In this document: piece by piece, positions 53,621-63,324 of the stretch | How the letters are laid out: each line of letters starts with the position of its first letter | Numbering within the stretch: position 1 is the first letter of the stretch | Assembly: GCF_023702715.1 (NCBI RefSeq) | Contig: NZ_CP098480.1 | Location: 4,092,001 to 4,156,000 of the forward strand | Direction: 5' to 3' | Length of the DNA: 64,000 nt | From: Acinetobacter sp. C32I | Lineage (GTDB): Bacteria; Pseudomonadota; Gammaproteobacteria; Pseudomonadales; Moraxellaceae | Program-made: the position numbers and the translations under genes | The notes under the pieces: generated by a model | The model's database searches: none | What the model was told of the DNA's origin: nothing | Seen by the model: only the letters and a program-made list of their open reading frames with translations

Positions 53621-55762
53621 ATGACAAGAGTCGTCGTTTTTTCAAAGAAAAATTCGAATGTTCTACAAGATGCGCAATTGAAAAGTGTGGTGCTCGACCA
53701 GCCTTCGATCGTACAGATTGGTGTGAATCAAGCCGATATTAAATCCATGATCAAACAAGGTAGTGATCTTGTCATTACATTAAAAAACGGTGAAAAAATT
53801 ATTGTCAGTGGTTTTTATAGTGATGAAAACTTAACAGAGCATAGCCTTGCAATTGCAAAAGAGGATGGGACTTATGCGGTCGCAGAATTTGATGATTCAG
53901 GGAAATTTGTCCGTTATACCCTAGCAACATCACTGACGCAATTTGCGTATACGGATGCAGCTACACCAGCTCCTCAACCTCAAAATGTGGATCATGATTC
54001 GGCAATTAGTAAATCACAACTATTAAAAGTCGGTTTGGCTGCTTTAGTGGCAGAAGGTGTGTATTTGTTAGCGGTAAAAGATGATGATGACGATAAGAAT
54101 AAAAATGACAATCAACCGATTGATATAACACCACCAGCGACACCAACAGCGAGCTTGGGTACAGATACACAAACGATTACGGGTAAAACTGAAGCGAAGG
54201 CCAAAATCGAAATTAAGGATGCTGCTGGGAAAGTGATTGCAACGACCCAAGCCGATGCCGAAGGAAATTACACGGTTAAGTTGGATCAACCTTTGGTGAA
54301 TGGTGGCAAGGTCAGCGTGACTGCAATTGATGGTTCGGGGAATACGTCTAAAGCCACTGTTGTGACAGGAAATAAAGATACCATTGCACCAGATGCCCCG
54401 ACGGCACAACTGAATGCAGATGGCACGATTGTGACAGGTAAGGCTGAAGCCAATGCCAAAGTCTCAATTTATGATGCAAATGGCACGCTATTGGGTAGCG
54501 TGATTGCAAATAAAGCAGGGCTGTATTCAATTAAAGTTTCACCTCCTTTAACCAGTGAAAAAGGCGGGACGGTTGTCGCTGAAGATGCAGCCGAAAATAA
54601 ATCTACACCTTCTAAAGTGGTTGCAGGCAAAGATACTTTAGCGCCAGATCAACCTTTTGTGGATGTAAATAAGGAAGGTTCATCTATTCAAGGTCGAGCA
54701 GAGGCGAATAGCAAGGTGCAGATCAAAGATGCGGATGGGAAAATCATTGGTAGTGGAATTACAGATGCACAAGGCAAATTTCAGATTACACTTTCACCTG
54801 CCTTAGCTGCAGATAAAAAGGCAACCATCATTGTAGAAGATGCGGCAGGCAACCAGTCCAAGCCACTTGAGATTAGTGCTGGAAAAGACACCATCGCACC
54901 AGATAAAGCTGTTGCTGAAATCAATACCGCAGGTGATTCAGTGACAGGTACGGCGGAAGCGAATAGTAAAATTGAAATTAGAAGTGCGGATGGGAAAACA
55001 CTGTATGGTTCAGGTACTGTTGGTGCGGATGGAAAATTTAGCATTACTCTATCATCGGCTTTAACCGATAAAAATGTAGGGAAAGTCTATATTATTGATG
55101 CAGCAGGGAACCGTTCCGATGCAGTCGATGTGGTTGGGACAAAAGATACCATTGCGCCGAATAAACCGGTTTTGCAAACTGTGATGGATGATGTTGGTGT
55201 GGTAAAAGGTGCGATCGCAGCGGGAGGTGATACCGATGATAGCAAACCGACTTTGGCTGGTGTGGGCGAAGCAAAAACAGTTCTGACGATTTATGACAAT
55301 GGTCAACCGATTGGTACGGTAACAGTCGGGGATAATGGCAGATGGAGTTTTGAAGTCAAGCAGGATTTGAGTCTAGGGCCACATAAAATCACCTTAACCT
55401 TGACTGATGCAGCAGGGAATATTAGTGAAGCGAGTGATGCATTTAGTTTTAATGTGGTCGCACCTGTGGTGAAAGCCTCTTTGGCCGATACGATTGATTT
55501 GGGTGCCTTACAAACCCAACACGCTGAACCTGTGTCTGAATCAAACAATATTGAGAAACCGAGTCTAAATACCTTGTTGTCTTCTTCTGAACCAGTATCA
55601 AATCAGTTGGATGAGGTTTTAAACCAATTACTTTTAGGGCAAAACCCATCTGCGACAATCAGTCATTCTGGAAACGCTGATGTAACCCATCTGGATTATG
55701 CTCAGACCATTAAAGCCGATCCTTTAGATCAGCTTGCGGCACTGCAACATTCTATTATCTGA
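53621..55762 (+). CDS. Bap-like Ig-repeat surface protein (BLP2-like)
   Basis: A 713-aa protein without an N-terminal signal peptide. Residues 1-120 resemble the BapA/Bap prefix domain, followed by a short hydrophobic stretch (LLKVGLAALVAEGVYLLAV), an acidic KDDDDDKNKND linker and at least five Ig-like repeats of about 86 aa, each opening near DTIAPD and containing a conserved EANSK-x-EI motif. The C-terminus is polar. Size and layout match the Acinetobacter Bap-like protein BLP2 (adhesion, biofilm), normally exported by type I secretion; no transporter is adjacent. ATG at 53621 chosen over GTG at 53609. Confidence 0.82.
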   Translation: MTRVVVFSKKNSNVLQDAQLKSVVLDQPSIVQIGVNQADIKSMIKQGSDLVITLKNGEKIIVSGFYSDENLTEHSLAIAKEDGTYAVAEFDDSGKFVRYTLATSLTQFAYTDAATPAPQPQNVDHDSAISKSQLLKVGLAALVAEGVYLLAVKDDDDDKNKNDNQPIDITPPATPTASLGTDTQTITGKTEAKAKIEIKDAAGKVIATTQADAEGNYTVKLDQPLVNGGKVSVTAIDGSGNTSKATVVTGNKDTIAPDAPTAQLNADGTIVTGKAEANAKVSIYDANGTLLGSVIANKAGLYSIKVSPPLTSEKGGTVVAEDAAENKSTPSKVVAGKDTLAPDQPFVDVNKEGSSIQGRAEANSKVQIKDADGKIIGSGITDAQGKFQITLSPALAADKKATIIVEDAAGNQSKPLEISAGKDTIAPDKAVAEINTAGDSVTGTAEANSKIEIRSADGKTLYGSGTVGADGKFSITLSSALTDKNVGKVYIIDAAGNRSDAVDVVGTKDTIAPNKPVLQTVMDDVGVVKGAIAAGGDTDDSKPTLAGVGEAKTVLTIYDNGQPIGTVTVGDNGRWSFEVKQDLSLGPHKITLTLTDAAGNISEASDAFSFNVVAPVVKASLADTIDLGALQTQHAEPVSESNNIEKPSLNTLLSSSEPVSNQLDEVLNQLLLGQNPSATISHSGNADVTHLDYAQTIKADPLDQLAALQHSII

Positions 55763-55784
55763 TTGGTATTTATATTGAGAACAG

Positions 55785-55812
55785 CGCCTATTTTTGCATA
55801 GGCGTTTTTTGT
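55785..55812 (+). terminator. Terminator of the Bap-like gene, inside the DUF2238 3' end
   Basis: CGCCTAT-TTTTGC-ATAGGCG followed by TTTTTTG. It overlaps the last codons and stop of the convergent DUF2238 gene. Confidence 0.85.
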
Positions 55813-56426
55813 TTGAGCAGTTGAATGATCCCAATCAGTATTGCTCCGATGGTCGCCAGGAACATATCCTTATGCGCATCCCAAATGTCGCCCTGTTGGC
55901 CATTATAGTTTTCAGCATCCTCAGGAGATAAACCAATGGCGATCCACCATTCGATCAGTTCATAGAACATGCTCGATGCCATGACAAATTGGATAACCAG
56001 CAAAAATAGGGTCAAAGGTTTGGCAGTTGGTAACCAGACTTGAAAACAGCGATAGAAAAAAGGATAGAGCAATAGACCATAAGCAAAATGCACCAGTCGG
56101 TCATACATATTACGCGACCAACCCATGGTTTGATTTAAGTCAAAGTGGAACAGATTTTCAATCCACTCGTTATAAGGCACATAAGAATAAAGGTAGTGCG
56201 CCCCTAAAATATGGATTAGAAGAAAGCCCAGATAGAGGCAAAAACTATAAAAACTGATACCAATCTTTTTCATCGTGACGATGAGGGCGATCAGCATCAA
56301 GACGGTACCCGCTTGGTGTAGTAAATAAGCCTCAAACTCAAGCGGCTGAATACTTGCGATTGCAACCACCAGAAGTACAATCGCCAATGCAATATAATGT
56401 TTTAAACTCAGTTGTTGTTCGATCAT
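55788..56426 (-). CDS. DUF2238 (YjdF-like) membrane protein
   Basis: A 212-aa inner membrane protein with five to six helices. Family motifs: LYLGFLLIHILGAHYLYSYV, MYDRLVHFAYGLLLYPF, FVMASSMFYELIEWW and QGDIWDAHKDMFLATIGAI; the conserved HD/HK and ELIEW groups suggest a membrane-embedded acidic site. No known function. Its 3' end shares the terminator with the Bap-like gene. A lipoprotein gene lies 38 bp upstream in the same orientation and could be co-transcribed. Confidence 0.86.
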   Translation of the reverse strand: MIEQQLSLKHYIALAIVLLVVAIASIQPLEFEAYLLHQAGTVLMLIALIVTMKKIGISFYSFCLYLGFLLIHILGAHYLYSYVPYNEWIENLFHFDLNQTMGWSRNMYDRLVHFAYGLLLYPFFYRCFQVWLPTAKPLTLFLLVIQFVMASSMFYELIEWWIAIGLSPEDAENYNGQQGDIWDAHKDMFLATIGAILIGIIQLLKQKTPMQK

Positions 56427-56464
56427 ACTGTATCCTAAATACAGTCAGGCAAGTTTTATTGCTG

Positions 56465-56815
56465 TTACTCCGCGGTCTTTACTGCGATTGTTTCTTTGGT
56501 TGTAGAGACGCCACCAAGTGCCTGACATGCTTGTTTATATAATTGATATTTTTGTTGTACAACTTCATCGAGCGGAATGTCAAAGAGATCTTCACCATTT
56601 TTATATTGTTCAATATAAGATGTTGCTTTGTCTTTATTCGCTGCCAGTGATTGTTGATAAAAATTTGAAATAGAAGACGTTGCTAACTCACTGGATTCAA
56701 TGTTAAGACATTGAAAACCTTGTAAAAGTTTCTCAGCGCGTTTTAGCTCGCTAGATTTTCCAAAAAGACAACCTGATAAGCTCACGGTGGCAATGAGCAG
56801 GAACAAAAGCTTCAT
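56465..56815 (-). CDS. Putative small lipoprotein
   Basis: A 116-aa protein with a lipoprotein signal MKLLFLLIATVSLSGC (lipobox LSGC, modified Cys16). The mature part is helical and polar (ELKRAEKLLQGFQCLNIESSE; ATSYIEQYKNGEDLFDIPLDE) with no family I recognise. The residue after Cys is Leu, which usually sends lipoproteins to the outer membrane. Located 38 bp before the DUF2238 gene on the same strand. Confidence 0.8.
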   Translation of the reverse strand: MKLLFLLIATVSLSGCLFGKSSELKRAEKLLQGFQCLNIESSELATSSISNFYQQSLAANKDKATSYIEQYKNGEDLFDIPLDEVVQQKYQLYKQACQALGGVSTTKETIAVKTAE

Positions 56816-57206
56816 GATCGATAAAGTAGAATTTTAAAGGTGCTATTATTGTATATAAGGTGAATTTTATAAATTAATTATTTATGTCTAACACGATAAA
56901 ATTTAATCTTTTTTTACTCTGCATATCTAATTGCACAAAAATTAAATAGACTGGATGTAAAATGAAAATAAGAAAAGCGCGGCTGTGTGATTGTTGATGC
57001 CTGTGTACCCTATAATTTATAGCGTTGCAGGTGATCAAGGAAACGAGTTTTGAAGGGGAGAGTCCTCATATCATTCCAAACGGTCGCCGTATGGAGCGGC
57101 TATTTTAAACAGCAGTTTGTAAATAGTAGATAAAAACATTCAATTGATTGATAAAAAATGATTTTTAGCGGTATGCTAAAGCAGGGCTTCATCAGCACAT
57201 CTGGTT
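56816..57206. other. Gene-free region with a structured segment
   Basis: No protein gene of convincing length. From about 56975 to 57110 base composition rises in GC and several short hairpins can be drawn: CTATAA-T-TTATAG (57010-57022), and GCCG-TATGGAG-CGGC around 57087-57101 followed by TATTTT. TATAAT at 57011 could be a -10, but no -35 fits well. It may be an sRNA or the leader of the next gene; no known Rfam class is recognised. Confidence 0.35.
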
Positions 57207-57611
57207 ATGCGAATTAAGTACATTTTCTTATTCTGTTTTTTGATTGGTCTCTCTGCTGGAGCTTATGCGGATGACTATGATTTTTTTACAGAGCCGAGCG
57301 AAGATACCGAGCAGATGTTTGATGCTGCTTATCCTGAAATGAAAACAGCCTATTCAGTTTTACATAACCAATTTTTTCAAAATGAACGTTGGCGTGTCTA
57401 TAACTATACGGCTTATCAAACCAATCAGTTTAACCATAAGATGCTGACAGGCGATACCACTAGCCTGTCACTGGATGATTTTTCGATTTCAGTTGGTTAT
57501 GGCATGATGTATCAGTTGAACCAGACCAATCGAATTGGTTATGAATATCTTTCCAGCTTTCCCTTTGACCGAGGTCAATTGATTCGATTCTTCTGGTTAC
57601 GAATTTTTTAA
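57207..57611 (+). CDS. Small exported protein, function unknown
   Basis: A 134-aa protein with a clear signal peptide (residues 1-21, ending AGAYA) and an acidic mature start (DDYDFFTEPSEDTEQMF). The C-terminal half alternates polar and aromatic residues (FSISVGYGMMYQLNQTNRIG; YEYLSSFPFD) and ends in Phe, suggesting outer membrane beta strands. No family is recognised. It overlaps the convergent rsmD gene by 4 bp at the stop codons. No obvious SD. Confidence 0.65.
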   Translation: MRIKYIFLFCFLIGLSAGAYADDYDFFTEPSEDTEQMFDAAYPEMKTAYSVLHNQFFQNERWRVYNYTAYQTNQFNHKMLTGDTTSLSLDDFSISVGYGMMYQLNQTNRIGYEYLSSFPFDRGQLIRFFWLRIF

Positions 57612-58156
57612 TTGCCTTTTTGATATAAACCTGCTCTGACCATACCCGCCTTGGTTTCTTTTATTTTCTGCCAAGTCGGCGGTAGGATGAGTTGAGCTAA
57701 ATCTCGATCTGCTTCTACATAAATATAAGCATGATTTACAATCATTGGGTCAGCAAGTTCAGCCAACTCTTGCCATAAATCTAGACTATAGGGTGGATCA
57801 AGAAATACCACATCAAAACTTGAGTTTAATTTTTTTAAAGTTTGCTGAGCTGTTGCAATATGTAGCTGACAATTTTCCGCTTTTAACAGTTGAATATTGT
57901 CTTTTAAGACTTTGGCTTGTATTGGATTCGGTTCAATCATGACCACCTTGGCTGCCCCACGAGAAAGCGCTTCAAATCCTAATGCACCTGAGCCAGTGCA
58001 AAGGTCTAAAACCTGTGCATTTTGAATGTCCCACATCAACCAGTTGAATAAAGTTTCACGGACACGATCTGGCGTTGGACGTAAACCATCAATACTGGCA
58101 AAAGGTAAAGTACGGCGTTTCCATTCACCCCCAATAATACGTAATTGGTTTTTCAT
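57608..58156 (-). CDS. rsmD: 16S rRNA m2G966 methyltransferase RsmD
   Basis: A 182-aa SAM-dependent methyltransferase acting on the small subunit. IIGGEWKRRTLPF and RPTPDRVRETLFNWL are the family's N-terminal motifs, VLDLCTGSGALGFEALSRGA is motif I and FLDPPYS is the catalytic DPPY motif. Its start codon overlaps the mrdA stop by one base (TAATG), so the two are coupled. Convergent overlap with the small exported protein gene at the 3' end. Confidence 0.95.
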   Translation of the reverse strand: MKNQLRIIGGEWKRRTLPFASIDGLRPTPDRVRETLFNWLMWDIQNAQVLDLCTGSGALGFEALSRGAAKVVMIEPNPIQAKVLKDNIQLLKAENCQLHIATAQQTLKKLNSSFDVVFLDPPYSLDLWQELAELADPMIVNHAYIYVEADRDLAQLILPPTWQKIKETKAGMVRAGLYQKGN

Positions 58157-60195
58157 TATTCGGTCACACCATCTGTTGGTTGAGCAACTGTTGCTGGCGC
58201 GACAGGGGTAGAAGCTGGAGCGGATGAAGCGACTGGTGTAGACGCCGCTTGGCTATTCTGTGTTGCCGTGGTTGCAACACTGCTGCTTGGTAGCTCGCCA
58301 GGCTTAATACCTGCGGTCATTAAGCCTCCACTGACTTGATGGCTGGCTGGGCGGAGTGGATTCTTTTTACGGGTCACTAGCCAATAGTCAAAGATTGGAC
58401 GTGCCAACTGAGCCGCAGAACCACCATGTTTACCATTTTCCCAAACCACGGCAATGGCAATTTCAGGATTATCGGCAGGCGCGAAACCAACGAATAATCC
58501 ATGGTCCCATTGTCGAGATGAAAGTGCTGCTTCGTTATAACGTTTACCTTGAGCAATACTTTTGACTTGGGCTGTTCCTGTTTTACCTGCAATTGAATAT
58601 TGCAAACCACCTTTAATGCCCCGACCTGTACCAGATTGAATTACATCCACCATAGCAGCATGCATGTTGATCCAGTCTTGTTCTGTGCCATTGAAGTTAA
58701 TTTTGCCATCAGGTGCATTGTGGACACTAAATTTTTTGGCGCCTTTGGTTTCTCTAAGTACATGCGGTGTGACATGTGAACCTTTATTCGCAGTAATTGC
58801 TGTTGCCATTGCCAGTTGTAACGGTGTCGAGGTAAAAGCCCCTTGCCCAATACTGACTGAAATGGTTTCGCCTTTTAGCCATTTGGATTTGCGGGTACGC
58901 ATTTTCCATTCTGGGCTTGGGTAGAGTCCTGTGCTTTCACTTGGTAAATCGACGCCGGTTTTTTCACCAAAGCCAAACTGACGCATCCAGTCATTCATTT
59001 TCTCAATGCCCATGCGATAGGACAGTACATAGAAATAAGTATCGCAGGACACAATTTGTGCTTTATGCATGTTCACTGAACCATGACCACTTTTTTTATG
59101 GTCGCGGAAGCGGTGGCTGTCACCAGGCAATGAGAAATAACCTGGATCGGAAATGGCGGTACTCCAGTCGACCAGACCATAATGAATACCACCTAAACCA
59201 AACATCGGTTTAATGGTTGAGCCTGGTGGATAAGCCCCTTGAACCGCACGGTTGTAGAGGGGTTGATCAAGATTGTCGCGCAGTCCGCTATAATCTTTAG
59301 AACTAATGCCTGTCACGAAGAGGTTTGGATTAAAGCTTGGACTAGACACCAGTGCTAGGATTTCACCTGTACGTGGGTCCATGGCTACAATTGCACCACG
59401 GCGATCTGCCAATTGCTTTGCCGCAATGGTTTGCAGACCATAATCAAGGGATAAATACAGATCATTACCACGTGCTGGATTTTGGCGACCTAAATTACGC
59501 AGTACATTGCCGTGGGCATCGGCCTCGACAGATTCATAACCAGGAATACCATGCAACAGGTCTTCATAGCTTTTTTCAACCCCAATTTTACCAATCAGGT
59601 TGGTTCCTGCATATAAATCCTTATCAATCGATTTGAGTTCTTTATCATTGATACGCCCAACATAACCAATCACATGCGCAAACAATTCGCCATGTGGATA
59701 ATAGCGGGTCATTTGAGTTTCAATTTTGACTCCAGGGAAGGCGTATTTCACTTCACTGAATTTGGCAATGTCCGCTTCGGTCAAATTCAATTTGATTGCA
59801 AGGCGTTCGGTTTTACGTGCAGTTTTGACACGGCTTTTAAAGCGGTCAACATCTTCTTGGGTCAAGCCCAGGATTGGAGTTATGCGGGTAATGGTGTCAT
59901 CAATATCACTGACATCGGCACGACTCAGTGTTGCGGTGAACACCGGATAGTTATCTGCCAATAGCACGCCGTTTCGATCGTAAATATATCCACGTGCGGG
60001 TGCTAAGGGTTGTAAACGAATTCGGTTTTTGTCTGAGGCCGTTGTAAAGTCATCGTAATGAACAATCTGTAAATATGCATAACGACAGATCAATAAAAGT
60101 AGAAAAATCGCCACAACAAAGATTGCAAAAAAGATACGACCCTTATAAATGCGCTTTTCTTGTTGCATATTTTTTAAAGGAAAGTGCTGTTTCAT
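58156..60195 (-). CDS. mrdA: Penicillin-binding protein 2 (MrdA)
   Basis: A 679-aa transpeptidase of the elongasome. Membrane anchor at residues 19-40, pedestal domain with QPLAPARGYIYDRNGVLLAD (about 62-81), and transpeptidase motifs Ser326-TIK (PGSTIKPMFGL), SCD (SCDTYFYVL) and KTG (IAGKTGTAQV). The C-terminal 50 residues after the catalytic domain are rich in Ser, Thr, Ala and Pro and look disordered. No strong SD before the ATG. It overlaps rsmD by 1 bp. No rodA is adjacent. Confidence 0.96.
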   Translation of the reverse strand: MKQHFPLKNMQQEKRIYKGRIFFAIFVVAIFLLLLICRYAYLQIVHYDDFTTASDKNRIRLQPLAPARGYIYDRNGVLLADNYPVFTATLSRADVSDIDDTITRITPILGLTQEDVDRFKSRVKTARKTERLAIKLNLTEADIAKFSEVKYAFPGVKIETQMTRYYPHGELFAHVIGYVGRINDKELKSIDKDLYAGTNLIGKIGVEKSYEDLLHGIPGYESVEADAHGNVLRNLGRQNPARGNDLYLSLDYGLQTIAAKQLADRRGAIVAMDPRTGEILALVSSPSFNPNLFVTGISSKDYSGLRDNLDQPLYNRAVQGAYPPGSTIKPMFGLGGIHYGLVDWSTAISDPGYFSLPGDSHRFRDHKKSGHGSVNMHKAQIVSCDTYFYVLSYRMGIEKMNDWMRQFGFGEKTGVDLPSESTGLYPSPEWKMRTRKSKWLKGETISVSIGQGAFTSTPLQLAMATAITANKGSHVTPHVLRETKGAKKFSVHNAPDGKINFNGTEQDWINMHAAMVDVIQSGTGRGIKGGLQYSIAGKTGTAQVKSIAQGKRYNEAALSSRQWDHGLFVGFAPADNPEIAIAVVWENGKHGGSAAQLARPIFDYWLVTRKKNPLRPASHQVSGGLMTAGIKPGELPSSSVATTATQNSQAASTPVASSAPASTPVAPATVAQPTDGVTE

Positions 60196-60434
60196 AGGGT
60201 GTCGACTTAATTACAAAATGGAGAGAATATAAAGGCTACGCATTTTAACGTAAGTTGCATGATCATACTGTAGAATTTTCAACAAATCATGCAAATGATG
60301 CTGCGACAGCTTTTGACTTTGCAGACATTAAAATTGTATGGTCTTGTATATTAGAAGCAAAATAATTCTGTTAAAGTCACAATCAGTTTGAAATAGGATT
60401 TTCCAATACACTCTTAGGGAAAATGGAGAAAATA

Positions 60435-60953
60435 ATGAGAAAAATTTGCCTTTTATTATCGGTTTTAACACTTACGGGCTTAAGTCATGCGGATGACAAT
60501 CCATTTAAGCCTGAGCCTAAATTAAAAGATGCAAACGTTTCAACATGGAATGTAGGTGCAGGTTTTACCAAAAAATTATTACATGCCAACCTTGAATGGG
60601 TAAATCCTTATGGTATTGCCTATGCCAAAGCGGGTGCATTTTTAAATGATGACAATGAACCTGGTGGGCAAGTTGGATTCCGTTATCCATATTACTTAAC
60701 CGGTACCGATAAAAATGGTTATTACCTGGGTGTCTATGCGGGACATTTGGACAGCAGAAATTATGGTGGCAAGCAAAAGGGCAACTTGGGTGTGGGAGCT
60801 GATCTTGCTTATGTTTGGCTAAATAATGAACGTATTAGTACGTTCAGTGTGGGCGCAGGGGTGCGTGAGAAAATAGAAGATGGTAATGGCAATACTGTGA
60901 AAAAATCAGAACCTGTCCTTCAGTTTTCTTATACCTTAAGTTTTGGTTTATAA
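60435..60953 (+). CDS. Small exported protein, probable beta-rich
   Basis: A 172-aa protein with a signal peptide (residues 1-20, cleavage after LSHA). The mature part has alternating strands (TWNVGAGFTKKLLHANLEW; GFRYPYYLTGTDKNGYY; VGAGVREKI) ending LQFSYTLSFGL, which suggests a small outer membrane or periplasmic beta protein. No family is recognised. ATG at 60435 has GGAG 9 nt upstream; an ATG at 60423 would add four residues. Promoter region of 239 bp is shared with the divergent mrdA. Confidence 0.72.
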   Translation: MRKICLLLSVLTLTGLSHADDNPFKPEPKLKDANVSTWNVGAGFTKKLLHANLEWVNPYGIAYAKAGAFLNDDNEPGGQVGFRYPYYLTGTDKNGYYLGVYAGHLDSRNYGGKQKGNLGVGADLAYVWLNNERISTFSVGAGVREKIEDGNGNTVKKSEPVLQFSYTLSFGL

Positions 60954-61014
60954 GAGGAAATTAACGTTTATCCTTTTATAGGCCATCATGTATCAATAAT
61001 TCAGAGAGTCATGC

Positions 61015-62328
61015 ATGTTTGATTACGTCAATGAATTGTGGCAGATTTTTCTAAATCGACCTGACCATCTGGCAGTCTTGAGTATCATCCCTGTGACCGC
61101 CTTTGTAACATGGGCACACGTGTGGATGGCATTGAAAATGGTATTTTACCCAATTAACTTTTGGGGATTCCATTTAGGACCATTACCTGTCGGTTGGCAA
61201 GGGATTGTGCCACGTAAAGCTGGACGTATTTCAGGCATCATTACCGATAACACCTTATCTAAACTGGGTTCATTGCGTGAGTTTTTAGAGGCAATGGATC
61301 CCGAAGATATGGCGATGATCATCGGTGAACAAGTCGGTTTTGAGCTTGAGCATCTGATTGATGAAGTGATGATTGATCGTAATGCGGTGCTCTGGGAAAA
61401 CCTACCTTATTCGATTAAACGCCGTATCTATGCACAAGCACATAAACAGTTGCCAAATACCTTAAGGGAACTTGTGACTGAGCTGACCATGAATGTTGAG
61501 TCACTGGTGGACATGCGTGAAATGGTGGTCAGCCAAATGGAAGGTGATCGCCGCTTGATGGTGCGCATGTTCCTGAAAGTGGGTCAAAAAGAAATTAACT
61601 TCATCTGGCATATCAGTGCCTTGATCGGGATGTTCTTTGGTATTTTCCAGATGATCGTATGGTTTGTGGTGCCTTGGCATTGGACGGTTCCATTCTGGGC
61701 TGCCATTTGGGGCTTTTTAACCAACTGGATTGCAATCTGGATGGTGTTTAACCCAATTGAACCGCACTATATCCGCTATCCACAGATTTTTCGCTTGACC
61801 AAAGACCGTAAATTTCCTTGGATTGTGCCAGTGTTGAAGATTGGAACCTATAATGTCCAAGGCGCATTTATGAAGCGTCAGGAAGAGGTTTCGGATGTGT
61901 TTGCCAGTGTGGTAACTGAAGATTTAATTACCTTGAAATCGATCATGACCGAAATGATGTATGGCAGTAAAAAAGACAAAACCCGTCGTATTGTCAAGCG
62001 TCATATCAATGAAATCATGGAAACCCCATTGGTCAGAACCTCATTGCAGCTTTCATTAGGGCCAAGAGAGTATGCTAGACTCAAGACCGACTTGATTGAT
62101 CGCTCAATTGAAATTACCATGGGACCAGTATGTGACCCAGCTTTGAATGCAAGTCGCGCGCAGAAGATCTTTCAAATGTTTAGAGACCGCATCCGTGAAC
62201 TAACACCGAAAGAGTTCCAGAACCTATTGCGTCCTGCGTTCCAAGAAGATGAGTGGATCTTGATTGTACTGGGTGGAGTAACTGGTTTCTTTGCTGGTTT
62301 AATTCACTTATTTGTTGCTTTCTTATAA
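61015..62328 (+). CDS. DUF445 family membrane protein
   Basis: A 437-aa protein with hydrophobic helices near residues 19-45, about 200-240 and the C-terminus. Family motifs: WMALKMVFYPINFWGFHLGPL followed by GWQGIVPRKAG at about 39-70, repeated in the second half as WIAIWMVFNPIEPHY, and a long amphipathic helical middle. DUF445 proteins are uncharacterised; some have been linked to cell envelope or development. It lies upstream of adk with 83 bp between. Confidence 0.82.
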   Translation: MFDYVNELWQIFLNRPDHLAVLSIIPVTAFVTWAHVWMALKMVFYPINFWGFHLGPLPVGWQGIVPRKAGRISGIITDNTLSKLGSLREFLEAMDPEDMAMIIGEQVGFELEHLIDEVMIDRNAVLWENLPYSIKRRIYAQAHKQLPNTLRELVTELTMNVESLVDMREMVVSQMEGDRRLMVRMFLKVGQKEINFIWHISALIGMFFGIFQMIVWFVVPWHWTVPFWAAIWGFLTNWIAIWMVFNPIEPHYIRYPQIFRLTKDRKFPWIVPVLKIGTYNVQGAFMKRQEEVSDVFASVVTEDLITLKSIMTEMMYGSKKDKTRRIVKRHINEIMETPLVRTSLQLSLGPREYARLKTDLIDRSIEITMGPVCDPALNASRAQKIFQMFRDRIRELTPKEFQNLLRPAFQEDEWILIVLGGVTGFFAGLIHLFVAFL

Positions 62329-62399
62329 TTAATTTGATGTTGGTTGAGTGATAAGTCTGTATGATATTGCTCAATTTAAGATTTATTGTTTTTAAATGA

Positions 62400-63065
<666 letters not shown>

Positions 63066-63082
63066 TTTAAGTTGCTGATTTT

Positions 63083-63113
63083 AAAAGGGCTCTGAATGTA
63101 GAGCTCTTTTTAT
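63083..63113 (+). terminator. adk terminator
   Basis: AAAAGGGCTCT and AGAGCTCTTTT pair with one wobble around GAATGT, plus T-rich TTTTTATTT. Confidence 0.82.
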
Positions 63114-63126
63114 TTGGAGAAGGCTT

Positions 63127-63312
63127 ATGCTACTAAAAGTTGTTTTGATTTTAGTTGTAATATGCAGCATCGTTTTACTGTTATTTCTTTTGTACCAAAG
63201 TCAAAAAATGCTGCGCCATGTGCAACAACAACAGGCCTTGGAAAATAGAAAAAATGGCAAAGCACGCCAACTGCATCCAAAACTGCAACAGCAAAAAAAA
63301 CCTCAGGATTAA
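63127..63312 (+). CDS. Small single-helix membrane protein
   Basis: A 61-aa protein whose residues 3-23 form one hydrophobic helix (LLKVVLILVVICSIVLLLFL), followed by a basic Gln-rich tail (QQQQALENRKNGKARQ). I recognise no family. GGAGA lies about 7 nt before the ATG, supporting translation. Its 3' end overlaps the convergent nth gene by 4 bp, and the stop codon lies in the loop of their shared terminator. Confidence 0.7.
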   Translation: MLLKVVLILVVICSIVLLLFLLYQSQKMLRHVQQQQALENRKNGKARQLHPKLQQQKKPQD

Positions 63313-63324
63313 CTGAGGTTTTTT
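63293..63324. terminator. Bidirectional terminator overlapping both 3' ends
   Basis: AAAAAACCTCAG and CTGAGGTTTTTT flank a loop that contains both stop codons of the small membrane protein and nth genes. Confidence 0.9.

Noticed and set aside
54068-55658. Several minus-strand ORFs inside the Bap-like gene
   Set aside because: They follow the Ig repeat periodicity on the antisense strand and have no start signals or recognisable domains.
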